DNA of 64,000 nucleotides from Pseudomonas neuropathica (lineage in GTDB: Bacteria; Pseudomonadota; Gammaproteobacteria; Pseudomonadales; Pseudomonadaceae): the NCBI RefSeq assembly GCF_015461835.1, contig NZ_JACOPX010000009.1, positions 248,001 to 312,000 of the forward strand, given 5' to 3'. Shown here one piece after another: positions 55,267 through 64,000 of the stretch. The first letter of the stretch is position 1, and the number at the start of each line of letters is the position of its first letter. The notes under the pieces were generated by a model. The model was not told where the DNA came from and did not search any database. It was given only the letters and a program-made list of their open reading frames with translations. The position numbers and the translations under genes were made by a program.

Positions 55267-56721
55267 TTAGACTTCGTTAAGCTGTACGTTGAGCAGCTTT
55301 GCGATTGCTTCTCCATACGCCGGATCGGCCTTGTAGAAGTGCTGCAACTGGCGGTCGACGATATCAGTGGAAACGCCCGCCATGGCACCGGCGATATTGC
55401 TGACCAGCAATGCTCTCTGATCGTCGCTCATCAGGCGGAACAGCGCACCTGCGTGGCTGTAGTAATCGGTATCTTCGCGGTGATCGTAGCGATCGGCAGC
55501 ACCGCTCAAGGCCAGCGCTGGTTCAGCGTAACGCGGAGCTTGTTTCGGCGCTTCGGTGTAGCTGTTCGGTTCGTAGTTAGGTGCTGCACCACCGTTGCTG
55601 CCGAACGCCATCGAGCCATCACGCTGGTAGGTGTTAACCGGGCTGCGTGGCGCGTTCACCGGCAACTGCTGGTGATTGGTACCGACACGGTAGCGGTGCG
55701 CGTCGGCGTAGGCGAACACGCGGCCTTGCAGCATGCGATCCGGCGACAGACCGACACCCGGCACCATGTTGCTTGGGCCGAACGCCGCTTGCTCGACTTC
55801 AGCAAAGTAATTTTGCGGGTTGCGATTCAGCTCCAGTTCACCCACTTCGATCAGCGGAAATTCTTTCTGCGACCAGGTTTTGGTGACGTCGAAAGGGTTC
55901 TCATAATGTGCCGCAGCTTGGGCCTCAGTCATGATCTGAATGCACACGCGCCATTTCGGAAAGTCACCGCGCTCGATGGCTTCGAACAGGTCGCGCTGGG
56001 CGTAGTCTGGATCAGTGCCCGCCAATCGTGCGGCATCGGCCGGTGCCAGATTCTTGATGCCTTGTTTGGTCTTATAGTGCCACTTCACCCAGTGACGCTC
56101 ACCTTTAGCGCTAATCAGGCTGTAAGTGTGGCTGCCGAAGCCGTGCATGTGACGGTAGCCGTCAGGAATACCGCGATCAGAGAACAGAATGGTGACCTGG
56201 TGCAGGGCTTCAGGCGAATGCGACCAGAAGTCCCACATCATCTGCGCGCTTTTCAGGTTGCTTTGCGGCAGGCGTTTCTGGGTGTGAATGAAGTCCGGGA
56301 ATTTCAGCGGATCACGAATGAAGAACACTGGCGTGTTGTTCCCCACGATGTCCCAGTTACCTTCTTCGGTGTAGAACTTCAACGCGAAACCCCGTGGATC
56401 GCGCTCGGTGTCGGCAGAACCGCGTTCGCCGCCTACCGTCGAGAAACGCAGGAACGTCGGGGTTTGCTTGCCAACAGATTCAAACAGCTTGGCGCTGGTG
56501 TAATCCGTGATATCGCGGGTAACGGTGAATGTGCCGTAAGCTCCGGAGCCTTTGGCATGAACGCGACGCTCAGGAATGTTTTCACGGTTGAAGTGAGCAA
56601 GCTTCTCGATCAGATGAAAATCGTCGAGCAGCAACGGGCCACGAGGGCCGGCGGAGCGAGAATTCTGGTTATCAGCGACAGGTGCGCCACTGGCGGTCGT
56701 AAGCGTTTTGATCTGGCTCAT
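55267..56721 (-). CDS. katA: Catalase KatA (small-subunit, monofunctional heme catalase)
   Basis: 484 residues, usual for clade 3 catalases. The distal His is His55 ([12 protein letters not shown]), the distal Asn lies in [17 protein letters not shown], and the proximal heme Tyr is in [45 protein letters not shown] is the family signature. The enzyme breaks down hydrogen peroxide in the cytoplasm. With ftnA downstream, which binds the iron released in oxidative stress, it forms the usual Pseudomonas pair. A candidate OxyR half-site lies about 105 bp upstream. Confidence 0.97.
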   Translation of the reverse strand: MSQIKTLTTASGAPVADNQNSRSAGPRGPLLLDDFHLIEKLAHFNRENIPERRVHAKGSGAYGTFTVTRDITDYTSAKLFESVGKQTPTFLRFSTVGGERGSADTERDPRGFALKFYTEEGNWDIVGNNTPVFFIRDPLKFPDFIHTQKRLPQSNLKSAQMMWDFWSHSPEALHQVTILFSDRGIPDGYRHMHGFGSHTYSLISAKGERHWVKWHYKTKQGIKNLAPADAARLAGTDPDYAQRDLFEAIERGDFPKWRVCIQIMTEAQAAAHYENPFDVTKTWSQKEFPLIEVGELELNRNPQNYFAEVEQAAFGPSNMVPGVGLSPDRMLQGRVFAYADAHRYRVGTNHQQLPVNAPRSPVNTYQRDGSMAFGSNGGAAPNYEPNSYTEAPKQAPRYAEPALALSGAADRYDHREDTDYYSHAGALFRLMSDDQRALLVSNIAGAMAGVSTDIVDRQLQHFYKADPAYGEAIAKLLNVQLNEV

Positions 56722-56826
56722 ACGGTCTTCTTCCTCTGTCAGTCTTGAAACTGCCGGCTAATCGGCTTGGAGGGAAGTATTAATCATCCACGTGACAGCC
56801 ACAAATTCATTAACTTGCAGGCATCG

Positions 56827-56841
56827 ATAGATAATTACTAA
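56827..56841 (-). promoter_or_regulatory. Possible OxyR half-site upstream of katA
   Basis: On the minus strand, TTAG-N7-CTAT fits the OxyR half-site ATAG-N7-CTAT with one mismatch, in an AT-rich stretch of the katA upstream region. Only one half of the full tetramer site is clear. Confidence 0.35.
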
Positions 56842-56914
56842 TTATGTTTCCCGGCACATAGTGACAACAGAGACATGTCAAAAGCTTGTATGAACAGCGC
56901 ATTTTCGCGCGGAC

Positions 56915-56942
56915 ACAAAAAACCGGGCACTAGGCCCGGTTC
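56915..56942 (-). terminator. Terminator of the alpha ribosomal operon, after rplQ
   Basis: AACCGGGC/GCCCGGTT stem with a five-base loop; the minus strand continues with TTTTTTGTG. Confidence 0.9.
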
Positions 56943-56961
56943 TTTGTTTCAGACTGACGTC

Positions 56962-57348
56962 TTACTCGGCGGATACAGCTTCGCCAGCAGTAGCACGATC
57001 AACCAACTCGACGTACGCCATAGGCGCGTTGTCGCCAGCGCGGAAACCGCACTTGAGGATGCGCAGGTAGCCACCCTCACGGGTAGCGTAACGCTTGCCC
57101 AGGTCGTTGAAGAGCTTACCAACGATAGCTTTCGAACGAGTACGGTCGAAAGCCAGACGGCGGTTAGCCAGGCTATCTGTCTTGGCCAGAGTGATCAGCG
57201 GCTCAGCAACGCGACGCAGTTCTTTGGCTTTTGGCAGAGTAGTTTTGATCAGCTCGTGCTCGAACAGCGACACCGCCATGTTTTGGAACATGGCCTTGCG
57301 GTGCGAGCTGGTGCGGCTCAGGTGACGACCACTTTTACGATGACGCAT
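56962..57348 (-). CDS. rplQ: 50S ribosomal protein L17
   Basis: 128 residues. The conserved [24 protein letters not shown] start and [15 protein letters not shown] core are those of L17, which lies near the peptide exit tunnel. It is the last gene of the alpha operon, 42 bp after rpoA and just before the operon terminator. Confidence 0.98.
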
Positions 57349-57390
57349 GGTTCATTCCTTACCAAACACTACGTTCGGTGATTACGACGA

Positions 57391-58392
57391 TCAGGCAGTC
57401 GCCTTGTCGTCCTTCTTAAGACTTGCAGGCGGCCAGTTGTCGAGGCGCATGCCGAGGGACAGACCGCGGGAGGCCAGAACGTCCTTGATTTCAGTCAAGG
57501 ATTTCTTGCCAAGGTTCGGAGTCTTCAACAGCTCTACTTCGGTACGCTGAATCAGGTCACCGATGTAGTAGATGTTTTCCGCCTTAAGGCAGTTAGCCGA
57601 ACGTACAGTCAGTTCCAGATCGTCAACCGGGCGAAGCAGGATCGGATCGATCTCGTCTTCCTGCTCGACAACCACTGGCTCACTGTCACCTTTGAGGTCG
57701 ACGAACGCAGCCAACTGCTGTTGCAGGATGGTTGCAGCGCGGCGGATAGCCTCTTCAGGATCCAGAGTACCGTTGGTTTCCAGATCAATAACCAGCTTGT
57801 CCAGGTTGGTACGCTGCTCGACACGGGCGTTTTCCACCACGTATGCGATACGGCGAACCGGGCTGAACGAAGAGTCAAGCTGCAAGCGACCGATGCTGCG
57901 GCTTTCGTCTTCATCGCTCTGACGCGAGTCGGCTGGTTCATAACCACGACCACGAGCTACGGTGAGCTTCATGTTCAGGGCGCCGTTAGACGCCAGGTTA
58001 GCGATTACGTGATCGGGATTAACGATCTCGACATCATGATCCAGCTGAATATCGGCAGCGGTAACCACCCCCGAACCCTTCTTCGACAAGGTCAGCGTAA
58101 CTTCGTCACGACCGTGCAGCTTGATGGCCAGACCTTTAAGGTTCAACAGGATTTCAATTACGTCTTCCTGTACACCTTCGATGGCGCTGTACTCGTGGAG
58201 CACACCGTCAATCTCGGCCTCGACTACTGCGCAGCCGGGCATTGAGGACAACAGGATGCGTCGCAGCGCGTTGCCCAGGGTGTGGCCAAAACCACGCTCG
58301 AGAGGCTCGAGAGTGATCTTGGCGCGGGTTGGACTGACAACCTGCACATCAATGTGGCGGGGTGTCAGGAACTCATTTACCGAAATCTGCAT
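57391..58392 (-). CDS. rpoA: RNA polymerase alpha subunit
   Basis: 333 residues. The N-terminal assembly domain ([32 protein letters not shown]) and the C-terminal DNA- and activator-binding domain ([47 protein letters not shown]) are joined by an acidic linker around residues 235-250. It is fourth in the minus-strand order rpsM-rpsK-rpsD-rpoA-rplQ. The tail after the C-terminal domain is [24 protein letters not shown], as usual in Pseudomonas. Confidence 0.98.
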   Translation of the reverse strand: MQISVNEFLTPRHIDVQVVSPTRAKITLEPLERGFGHTLGNALRRILLSSMPGCAVVEAEIDGVLHEYSAIEGVQEDVIEILLNLKGLAIKLHGRDEVTLTLSKKGSGVVTAADIQLDHDVEIVNPDHVIANLASNGALNMKLTVARGRGYEPADSRQSDEDESRSIGRLQLDSSFSPVRRIAYVVENARVEQRTNLDKLVIDLETNGTLDPEEAIRRAATILQQQLAAFVDLKGDSEPVVVEQEDEIDPILLRPVDDLELTVRSANCLKAENIYYIGDLIQRTEVELLKTPNLGKKSLTEIKDVLASRGLSLGMRLDNWPPASLKKDDKATA

Positions 58393-58414
58393 GGATGCAC
58401 CTATTTTCTAGCCC

Positions 58415-59035
58415 TTACTTGGAGTAGAGCTCGACAATCAGGCTTTCGTTGATGTCGGCGGACAGATCACTGCGAGCAGGAACGTTCTTGAAAACGCCCG
58501 ACTTCTTCTCAGTGTCTACTTCTACCCATTCTACGCGGCCACGTTGGGCACACAGATCGAGAGCTTGGACAATGCGAAGTTGGTTTTTTGCTTTCTCGCG
58601 AACTGCAACCACGTCACCAGCACGAACCTGATACGACGGAACGTTTACGGTCTGACCGTTAACGCTGATCGACTTGTGCGATACCAGCTGACGGGATTCG
58701 GCACGAGTCGAACCAAAGCCCATACGGTATACAACGTTGTCCAGACGGCATTCGAGCAGTTGCAGCAGGTTTTCACCGGTTGCACCTTTCTTGCCAGCAG
58801 CTTCTTTGTAGTAGCCGCTGAACTGACGCTCGAGAACGCCGTAGATACGACGGACCTTCTGCTTTTCACGCAGTTGGGTGCCGTAATCGGACTGGCGACC
58901 GCGGCGTTGGCCGTGGATACCAGGTGCTGCTTCAATGTTGCACTTCGATTCGATCGCGCGCACGCCGCTCTTCAGGAAGAGATCGGTGCCTTCGCGACGA
59001 GCGAGTTTGCATTTTGGACCAATGTAACGAGCCAT
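58415..59035 (-). CDS. rpsD: 30S ribosomal protein S4
   Basis: 206 residues. The S4 family start [20 protein letters not shown] and the RNA-binding S4 domain ([35 protein letters not shown]) are complete. S4 is a primary binder of 16S rRNA and in E. coli represses translation of the alpha operon by binding its leader. It lacks the four-cysteine zinc site of some S4 forms, having only a single Cys near the N-terminus. Confidence 0.98.
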   Translation of the reverse strand: MARYIGPKCKLARREGTDLFLKSGVRAIESKCNIEAAPGIHGQRRGRQSDYGTQLREKQKVRRIYGVLERQFSGYYKEAAGKKGATGENLLQLLECRLDNVVYRMGFGSTRAESRQLVSHKSISVNGQTVNVPSYQVRAGDVVAVREKAKNQLRIVQALDLCAQRGRVEWVEVDTEKKSGVFKNVPARSDLSADINESLIVELYSK

Positions 59036-59053
59036 TCTTTACAATCTCCTGGA

Positions 59054-59443
59054 TTACACGCGGCGCTTCTTCGGCGGACGGCACCCGTTGTGCGGGATTG
59101 GCGTCACGTCGGTGATGCTGGCGATCTTGTAGCCACAGCCGTTCAAAGCGCGGACTGCGGATTCACGACCTGGACCTGGGCCCTTGACGTTAACGTCGAG
59201 GTTTTTCAGGCCGTATTCCAGCGCAGCTTGACCAGCACGTTCAGCAGCTACTTGAGCAGCAAACGGCGTGGACTTGCGGGAACCGCGGAAACCCGAACCA
59301 CCGGAGGTAGCCCAGGAAAGAGCGTTACCTTGACGGTCGGTAATGGTCACGATGGTGTTGTTAAAAGATGCATGGATGTGGGCGATGCCATCAACCACTG
59401 TCTTTTTAACTTTTTTACGAGGACGAGCAGCAGGTTTTGCCAT
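59054..59443 (-). CDS. rpsK: 30S ribosomal protein S11
   Basis: 129 residues with the conserved [48 protein letters not shown] and the C-terminal [21 protein letters not shown]11 lies in the platform of the small subunit next to the mRNA exit path. It is 18 bp before rpsD and 30 bp after rpsM in the alpha operon. Confidence 0.98.
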   Translation of the reverse strand: MAKPAARPRKKVKKTVVDGIAHIHASFNNTIVTITDRQGNALSWATSGGSGFRGSRKSTPFAAQVAAERAGQAALEYGLKNLDVNVKGPGPGRESAVRALNGCGYKIASITDVTPIPHNGCRPPKKRRV

Positions 59444-59473
59444 GATTAAATTCCTGTCGATTCGCTGGGGCGA

Positions 59474-59830
59474 TTACTTGCGGATCGGCTTACGCGGACC
59501 TTTACGGGTACGCGCGTTGGTCTTGGTACGCTGACCGCGTACTGGCAGACCACGACGATGACGCAGACCGCGATAGCAACCGAGGTCCATCAAGCGCTTG
59601 ATTTTCATGTTGATTTCGCGACGCAGGTCACCTTCAGTGGTGAACTTCGCCACTTCGCCACGCAGCTGTTCAATTTGCTCGTCGCTCAGATCTTTGATCT
59701 TTGCTGCTGGGTTTACCCCAGTCACTGCACAGATCTTCTGCGCAGTAGTGCGACCAACACCATAGATGTAGGTCAGCGAGATAACAGTATGCTTGTTATC
59801 TGGAATGTTAACGCCTGCAATACGGGCCAT
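59474..59830 (-). CDS. rpsM: 30S ribosomal protein S13
   Basis: 118 residues. [34 protein letters not shown] and [27 protein letters not shown] are diagnostic. S13 contacts the large subunit and the P-site tRNA. It is the first gene of the alpha operon here. The 130-bp space between it and rpmJ holds a strong hairpin, so this operon may be partly uncoupled from the spc operon. Confidence 0.98.
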   Translation of the reverse strand: MARIAGVNIPDNKHTVISLTYIYGVGRTTAQKICAVTGVNPAAKIKDLSDEQIEQLRGEVAKFTTEGDLRREINMKIKRLMDLGCYRGLRHRRGLPVRGQRTKTNARTRKGPRKPIRK

Positions 59831-59918
59831 TCAGTGGGACTCCAATTGACAGCTACCTACGCCCCGGAAGCCAAGAAATAGGGCGCGAGATAATATCGCT
59901 GTAATAACAAATAATCAA

Positions 59919-59942
59919 CCCGGTAGCGCACTAGCTACCGGG
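59919..59942 (-). terminator. Hairpin between rpmJ and rpsM, possible attenuator or terminator
   Basis: A 9-bp stem (CCCGGTAGC/GCTACCGGG, six-base loop) lies 18 bp after the rpmJ stop. The minus strand then reads TTGATTATTTG, T-rich but without a solid U-run. It probably divides the spc and alpha operons in part. Confidence 0.6.
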
Positions 59943-59960
59943 CTTGAAGCACAATCACAC

Positions 59961-60077
59961 TCAGCCTTGGCGCTGTTTGTGACGCGGTTCCGCGCTGCAA
60001 ATTACTCGAACAACACCTTCGCGGCGAATAATCTTGCAGTTGCGGCACAGCTTTTTCACCGATGCACGAACTTTCAT
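59961..60077 (-). CDS. rpmJ: 50S ribosomal protein L36
   Basis: 38 residues. [20 protein letters not shown] followed by [18 protein letters not shown] is the C+ (zinc-ribbon) form of L36, with zinc ligands Cys11, Cys14, Cys27 and His33. It lies 27 bp after secY. Zinc-free paralogues replace this form during zinc starvation in some bacteria; none is in this window. Confidence 0.97.
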
Positions 60078-60104
60078 CACCAACTCCTCGAACCTTATGG
60101 GTAC

Positions 60105-61433
60105 TCAGCGCAACATGCCGCTGCCGTAACCCTTCAGGTTGGCTTTCTTCATCAGGGATTCGTACTGGTGCGAAACGAGGTGCGATTGTACTTGGGACAT
60201 GAAGTCCATCACAACCACGACCACGATCAGCAACGAGGTCCCGCCAAGGTAGAACGGAACGTTTGCTGCAACCACCAGGAACTGGGGCAACAGACACACG
60301 GCCGTCATGTAAAGAGCACCGAACATGGTCAAGCGGGTCAGAACGCCATCAATGTAGCGCGCCGACTGCTCACCTGGACGGATGCCCGGAATAAAGGCAC
60401 CGGACTTCTTCAGGTTTTCCGCTACGTCTTTCGGATTGAACATCAACGCCGTATAGAAGAAGCAGAAGAAAATAATCCCTGCACTAAACAGCAGAATATT
60501 CAACGGCTGACCAGGAGCGATCGACTGCGAGATGTCCTGCAACCAGCCCATACCTTCAGACTGACCGAACCAGGCACCCAACGAAGCCGGGAACAGCAAA
60601 ATGCTGCTCGCGAAAATAGCCGGAATAACACCGGCCATGTTCACCTTCAACGGCAGGTGGCTAGTCTGCGCAGCAAAAACCTTGCGGCCCTGCTGACGCT
60701 TGGCGTAGTGAACAGCGATGCGACGCTGACCACGCTCAATGAACACCACGAAACCGATAATCGCTACTGCCAGCAAACCGATGGCAACCAAGGCGAAGAT
60801 GTTGATATCACCCTGACGCGCAGACTCGAAAGACTGCCCGATTGCTCTCGGAAGACCGGCGACGATACCCGAAAAAATCAACATCGAGATACCGTTACCT
60901 ACACCACGCTCAGTAATCTGCTCACCCAGCCACATCATGAACATCGCACCAGCCACAAAAGTGGATACCGCGACGAAATGGAAGCCAAAGTCACCAGTGA
61001 ACGCAACGCCCTGCCCCGCCAGACCAATGGACATGCCAATAGCCTGAACGAGAGCGAGGACGACGGTGCCGTAGCGGGTGTACTGGCTGATCTTGCGACG
61101 GCCAGCTTCACCTTCCTTCTTCAACTGCTCCAGCTGCGGGCTGACGGCTGTCATCAGTTGCATGATGATCGATGCCGAAATGTACGGCATGATCCCCAAT
61201 GCAAAGATGCTCATCCGTTCCAGCGCGCCGCCAGAGAACATGTTGAACAAGCTAAGAATGGTCCCCTCATTCTGTCGAAACAGGTCTGCGAGTCGGTCCG
61301 GGTTGATACCTGGAACCGGGATGTGTGCGCCTATTCGGTAGACGATAATCGCCAGGAACAGAAAACGCAGACGAGCCCAGAGTTCAGACATACCGCCTTT
61401 GCCGAGCGCAGAGAGAGCACCTTGCTTAGCCAT
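60105..61433 (-). CDS. secY: Protein translocase subunit SecY
   Basis: 442 residues with ten membrane segments. Family motifs [50 protein letters not shown] and [22 protein letters not shown] are present. SecY is the channel of the SecYEG translocon. Its ATG directly follows the rplO stop (TAAATG), so translation is coupled to L15. Any antisense reading frame here is a by-product of codon bias. Confidence 0.98.
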   Translation of the reverse strand: MAKQGALSALGKGGMSELWARLRFLFLAIIVYRIGAHIPVPGINPDRLADLFRQNEGTILSLFNMFSGGALERMSIFALGIMPYISASIIMQLMTAVSPQLEQLKKEGEAGRRKISQYTRYGTVVLALVQAIGMSIGLAGQGVAFTGDFGFHFVAVSTFVAGAMFMMWLGEQITERGVGNGISMLIFSGIVAGLPRAIGQSFESARQGDINIFALVAIGLLAVAIIGFVVFIERGQRRIAVHYAKRQQGRKVFAAQTSHLPLKVNMAGVIPAIFASSILLFPASLGAWFGQSEGMGWLQDISQSIAPGQPLNILLFSAGIIFFCFFYTALMFNPKDVAENLKKSGAFIPGIRPGEQSARYIDGVLTRLTMFGALYMTAVCLLPQFLVVAANVPFYLGGTSLLIVVVVVMDFMSQVQSHLVSHQYESLMKKANLKGYGSGMLR

Positions 61434-61871
61434 TTATTCCTCGAACTTGCCGCCAGCTGCTTCGATAGCCGCACGCGCACCTTTGGTGGCGCCGATTCCC
61501 TTGCCGATAGTGACAGCGCGAGTCACTTCACCGGACAGCATGATTTTCACACGCTGTACGTTGACGTTGATCACGTTGGCATCTTTCAGGGACTGCACGG
61601 TGACGATGTCGCCTTCCACTTTAGCCAGCTCGGACAGACGCACTTCTGCGCGGTCCATGGCTTTCAGGGAAACGAAACCGAACTTCGGCAGGCGACGATG
61701 CAGCGGCTGTTGACCGCCTTCAAAGCCTGGAGCAATGGTGCCACCGGAGCGGGAGGTCTGACCTTTGTGACCACGGCCACCAGTCTTACCCAAACCGCTA
61801 CCGATACCACGGCCCGGACGATGCTTTTCGCGACGGGAACCCGGCGCTGGACTCAGATCATTGAGTTTCAT
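61434..61871 (-). CDS. rplO: 50S ribosomal protein L15
   Basis: 145 residues. [44 protein letters not shown], the Gly/Arg-rich extension that threads into 23S rRNA, and [17 protein letters not shown] are diagnostic. It lies three bases after rpmD and is contiguous with secY in the spc operon. Confidence 0.98.
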   Translation of the reverse strand: MKLNDLSPAPGSRREKHRPGRGIGSGLGKTGGRGHKGQTSRSGGTIAPGFEGGQQPLHRRLPKFGFVSLKAMDRAEVRLSELAKVEGDIVTVQSLKDANVINVNVQRVKIMLSGEVTRAVTIGKGIGATKGARAAIEAAGGKFEE

Positions 61872-61874
61872 CGA

Positions 61875-62051
61875 TTAACCCTCGACACGCAGCATGTAGT
61901 AAGCCTTGTTGATCATCCCGCGATTCTCGGGAGTATCCTGGACTTCTACAGTGTGACCGATGCGACGCAGACCCAGACCCTTAACGCACAGTTTGTGGTT
62001 AGGGATGCGGCCGGTCATGCTTTTGATCAGCGTTACTTTAACGGTAGCCAT
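61875..62051 (-). CDS. rpmD: 50S ribosomal protein L30
   Basis: 58 residues: [20 protein letters not shown] at the N-terminus, then [20 protein letters not shown] and a C-terminus [13 protein letters not shown]. This is the short bacterial L30, between rpsE (2 bp) and rplO (3 bp). It is a small protein on the solvent side of the large subunit. Confidence 0.97.
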
Positions 62052-62053
62052 GA

Positions 62054-62554
62054 TCAGAAGATCTCCTTGACGCTTTTGCCACGCTTGGCGGCAATGGATT
62101 CAGGAGACTGCATAGCTTTCAAACCTTTGAAAGTGGCGTGAACCACGTTTACCGGGTTAGTCGAGCCGTAGCACTTGGCCAGAACGTTCTGAACGCCAGC
62201 AACTTCGAGGACAGCACGCATAGCGCCGCCAGCGATGATACCGGTACCTTCAGAAGCAGGCTGCATGTACACCTTCGAAGCGCCGTGAGCGGACTTCATT
62301 GCGTACTGCAGAGTGGTGCCGTTCAGATCAACTTGGATCATGTTGCGGCGAGCAGCTTCCATTGCCTTCTGGATCGCAGCAGGCACTTCACGCGACTTGC
62401 CACGGCCGAAGCCAACACGCCCTTTACCATCACCTACCACGGTCAACGCGGTGAAAGTGAAGATACGGCCGCCTTTAACGGTTTTGGCTACGCGGTTAAC
62501 TTGAACCAGCTTCTCAATGTAGCCTTCGTCGCGCTTTTGGTCGTTATTTGACAT
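62054..62554 (-). CDS. rpsE: 30S ribosomal protein S5
   Basis: 166 residues. The S5 double-stranded-RNA-like domain ([42 protein letters not shown]) and the C-terminal domain ([39 protein letters not shown]) are complete. S5 helps translational accuracy at the mRNA entry. It lies three bases after rplR and two before rpmD. Confidence 0.98.
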
Positions 62555-62557
62555 AAC

Positions 62558-62908
62558 TTAGAACTCCAGCCCAGCTTCACGAGCAGCATCAGCCAGCGCT
62601 TTCACGCGACCGTGGTACTTGAAGCCAGAGCGGTCGAAAGCCACTTGCGAGACGCCAGCGGCCTTAGCACGCGTAGCGACCAGCTGGCCAACCTTTGTGG
62701 CCGCGTCGATGTTGCCAGTGGCACCATCACGCAGTTCTTTATCCAAAGTCGAGGCGCTTGCCAGGACCTTGTTGCCGTCGGCCGAGATGACCTGGGCGTA
62801 GATGTGCTGCGACGAGCGGAACACGCAGAGACGCACGACTTCGAGTTCGTGCATTTTCAGGCGTGCTTTGCGAGCGCGACGCAGTCGAGTAACTTTTTTG
62901 TCGGTCAT
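62558..62908 (-). CDS. rplR: 50S ribosomal protein L18
   Basis: 116 residues. [33 protein letters not shown] and [28 protein letters not shown] are typical. L18 binds 5S rRNA together with L5 and L25. It is 10 bp after rplF. Confidence 0.98.
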   Translation of the reverse strand: MTDKKVTRLRRARKARLKMHELEVVRLCVFRSSQHIYAQVISADGNKVLASASTLDKELRDGATGNIDAATKVGQLVATRAKAAGVSQVAFDRSGFKYHGRVKALADAAREAGLEF

Positions 62909-62918
62909 TTGCTATGCC

Positions 62919-63452
62919 CTACTTCTTCTTGGCTTCTTTACGACGGACGACTTCGTCCGCGTAGCGCACACCTTTGCCTTTGTACGGCTCTGGTGGACGG
63001 AAGTCGCGGATCTCAGCGGCCACTTGACCTACCAGCTGCTTGTCGATGCCCTTGATCAGGATATCGGTCTGGCTAGGAGTCTCAGCGGTGATGCCTTCCG
63101 GCAGTTCGTAATCCACTGGGTGCGAGAAGCCAAGGGCCAGGTTCAGAACCGTGCCTTTTGCTTGCGCCTTGTAACCAACACCGACCAGCTGGAGCTTGCG
63201 CTCGAAGCCTTGGCTTACGCCTTGGACCATGTTGTTTACCAACGCACGCGTGGTACCGGCCATTGCGCGAGTTTGTTGATCGCCATTGCGAGCAGCGAAA
63301 CGCAGCTCACCAGCTTCTTCAACGATCTCAACGGACGAATGGATGTTCAGTTCAAGAGTACCCTTGGCACCCTTCACCGAAAGCTGTTGGCCTGCGAATT
63401 TTACTTCGACACCGGCTGGCAGCTTAACGGGGTTCTTAGCGACGCGAGACAT
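62919..63452 (-). CDS. rplF: 50S ribosomal protein L6
   Basis: 177 residues with two similar L6 domains: [17 protein letters not shown] at the N-terminus, the loop [30 protein letters not shown] in the middle, and [33 protein letters not shown] at the C-terminus. L6 sits near the factor-binding site of the large subunit. It lies 12 bp after rpsH. Confidence 0.98.
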   Translation of the reverse strand: MSRVAKNPVKLPAGVEVKFAGQQLSVKGAKGTLELNIHSSVEIVEEAGELRFAARNGDQQTRAMAGTTRALVNNMVQGVSQGFERKLQLVGVGYKAQAKGTVLNLALGFSHPVDYELPEGITAETPSQTDILIKGIDKQLVGQVAAEIRDFRPPEPYKGKGVRYADEVVRRKEAKKK

Positions 63453-63464
63453 GCTTATCCCCCC

Positions 63465-63857
63465 TTAGAACACAGTGCAAAGAACTTCGCCGCCGACACC
63501 GGCAGCGCGCGCAGCACGATCCGTCATCACACCTTTGTTGGTGGAGACGATAGACACGCCAAGACCGCCACGAACTTTCGGCAGATCTTCAACGGACTTG
63601 TACTGACGCAGGCCTGGACGACTAACGCGCTTCACTTCTTCGATAACCGGACGGCCTTCGAAGTACTTCAGCTCGATGGACAACGACGGCTTAGCGTCGG
63701 TGGTGATCTGAAAATCCGCGATGTAACCTTCGTCCTTCAGGACTTTTGCTACAGCCACCTTCAGCGTGGAAGACGGCATGCTTACGACAGACTTTTCAGC
63801 CATCTGGGCATTACGGATTCGAGTTAGCATGTCCGCTAACGGGTCCTGCATACTCAT
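63465..63857 (-). CDS. rpsH: 30S ribosomal protein S8
   Basis: 130 residues. [22 protein letters not shown] and [40 protein letters not shown] are diagnostic. S8 is a central 16S rRNA binder and in E. coli represses the spc operon. AGGAG lies ten bases before the ATG. Unlike the usual order, rpsN is not found directly upstream; the 143 bases to the window edge look like a promoter, leader and hairpin. Confidence 0.97.
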   Translation of the reverse strand: MSMQDPLADMLTRIRNAQMAEKSVVSMPSSTLKVAVAKVLKDEGYIADFQITTDAKPSLSIELKYFEGRPVIEEVKRVSRPGLRQYKSVEDLPKVRGGLGVSIVSTNKGVMTDRAARAAGVGGEVLCTVF

Positions 63858-63885
63858 GGGCTAGACGCTCCTAATACAGAAAAAT

Positions 63886-63899
63886 TAGCCTTGCGGCTA
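63886..63899 (-). other. Small hairpin with GNRA loop in the rpsH leader
   Basis: On the minus strand TAGCC-GCAA-GGCTA forms a five-bp stem closed by a GCAA tetraloop, 28 bp before the rpsH start. It may be a leader or protein-binding element. Confidence 0.45.
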
Positions 63900-63955
63900 C
63901 TACTTGTCGCCGAGAACTTCCGGGCATGAAAAACACGGGCTCAGGCGAGCCGGTC

Positions 63956-63984
63956 ATTCTAGACACACCCCAGAAATGAATCAA
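63956..63984 (-). promoter_or_regulatory. Sigma70-type promoter directing rpsH and downstream genes
   Basis: On the minus strand TTGATT (63984-63979) and TAGAAT (63961-63956) are separated by exactly 17 bp. Transcription would start near 63949 and give a leader of about 90 bases before rpsH. Confidence 0.65.
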
Positions 63985-64000
63985 GCCCCAAAAGGGGCTT
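63983..64000. terminator. Hairpin at the right edge, upstream of the rpsH promoter
   Basis: AAGCCCC-AAAA-GGGGCTT forms a seven-bp stem and touches the -35 element. It looks like the terminator of a gene lying to the right, outside the window. Confidence 0.55.

Noticed and set aside
55339..56748. 469-codon open frame on the plus strand
   Set aside because: It is antisense to the complete katA gene, with no ribosome-binding site or family resemblance.
59967..62141. 724-codon open frame on the plus strand across rpmJ, secY, rplO and rpmD
   Set aside because: It is exactly antisense to well-identified ribosomal genes and secY; its translation has no recognisable domains and is a by-product of the codon bias of the real genes.

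Overview
The window is chromosomal DNA of a Pseudomonas of the P. fluorescens group. The gene orders are those of pseudomonads: xseB-ispA-dxs, nrdR-ribD-ribE-ribBA-ribH-nusB-thiL-pgpA, katA-ftnA-uvrA-MFS-ssb, and the spc and alpha ribosomal operons. GC content is high. Intergenic spaces carry three families of paired REP sequences of the kind found in P. fluorescens genomes. No tRNA, rRNA, prophage, insertion sequence or CRISPR array was seen.

Layout. 1-5072 (minus): four genes of a bacterial alpha-2-macroglobulin operon (mag/yfa type); the macroglobulin gene runs off the left edge. 5267-6496: a Fic-domain protein behind a four-half-site inverted-repeat array. 6608-9724: xseB, ispA, dxs (isoprenoid precursors). 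9889-13723: a BtuB-like receptor converging on an operon ribA-membrane protein-btuF. 13969-20714 (minus): a solute-binding protein, then pgpA, thiL, nusB, ribH, ribBA, ribE, ribD and nrdR. 20843-23436: lipoprotein, methyltransferase, CnoX-type thioredoxin and a small unknown gene. 23572-26812: a His-rich periplasmic protein, ABC ATPase, ABC permease and DUF3299 protein that look like a zinc-uptake module. 27062-29941: oprG with an Anr-like box, and two sugar-nucleotide-type Rossmann proteins. 30221-36717: Lhr helicase and an MscS-family channel. 36925-40899: DUF72, YbhP, cardiolipin synthase B and YbhN. 41015-44810: hydrolase/DUF3182 pair, a GlxA-type regulator and a divergent cysteine hydrolase. 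44954-49516: a PspA-family envelope-stress cluster, yjfI-J-K-L-M-C. 49628-56721: ssb, MFS, uvrA, ftnA, katA. 56962-63857 (minus): rpsH to rplQ.

The most interesting parts are these. (1) The yjfIJKLMC cluster has an exact 17-bp inverted repeat around its putative promoter, and its YjfI carries an N-terminal extension that could be a DNA-binding domain. (2) The Fic gene has a symmetrical operator array. (3) rpsH is preceded by a hairpin, a good sigma70-type promoter and a leader, where rpsN (S14) would be expected. (4) The ferritin next to katA lacks the heme-ligating Met52. (5) RibBA has a degenerate GTP cyclohydrolase II half, backed up by a complete RibA in the same window. All functional statements rest on reading translated sequences and on family knowledge; no database search was run.
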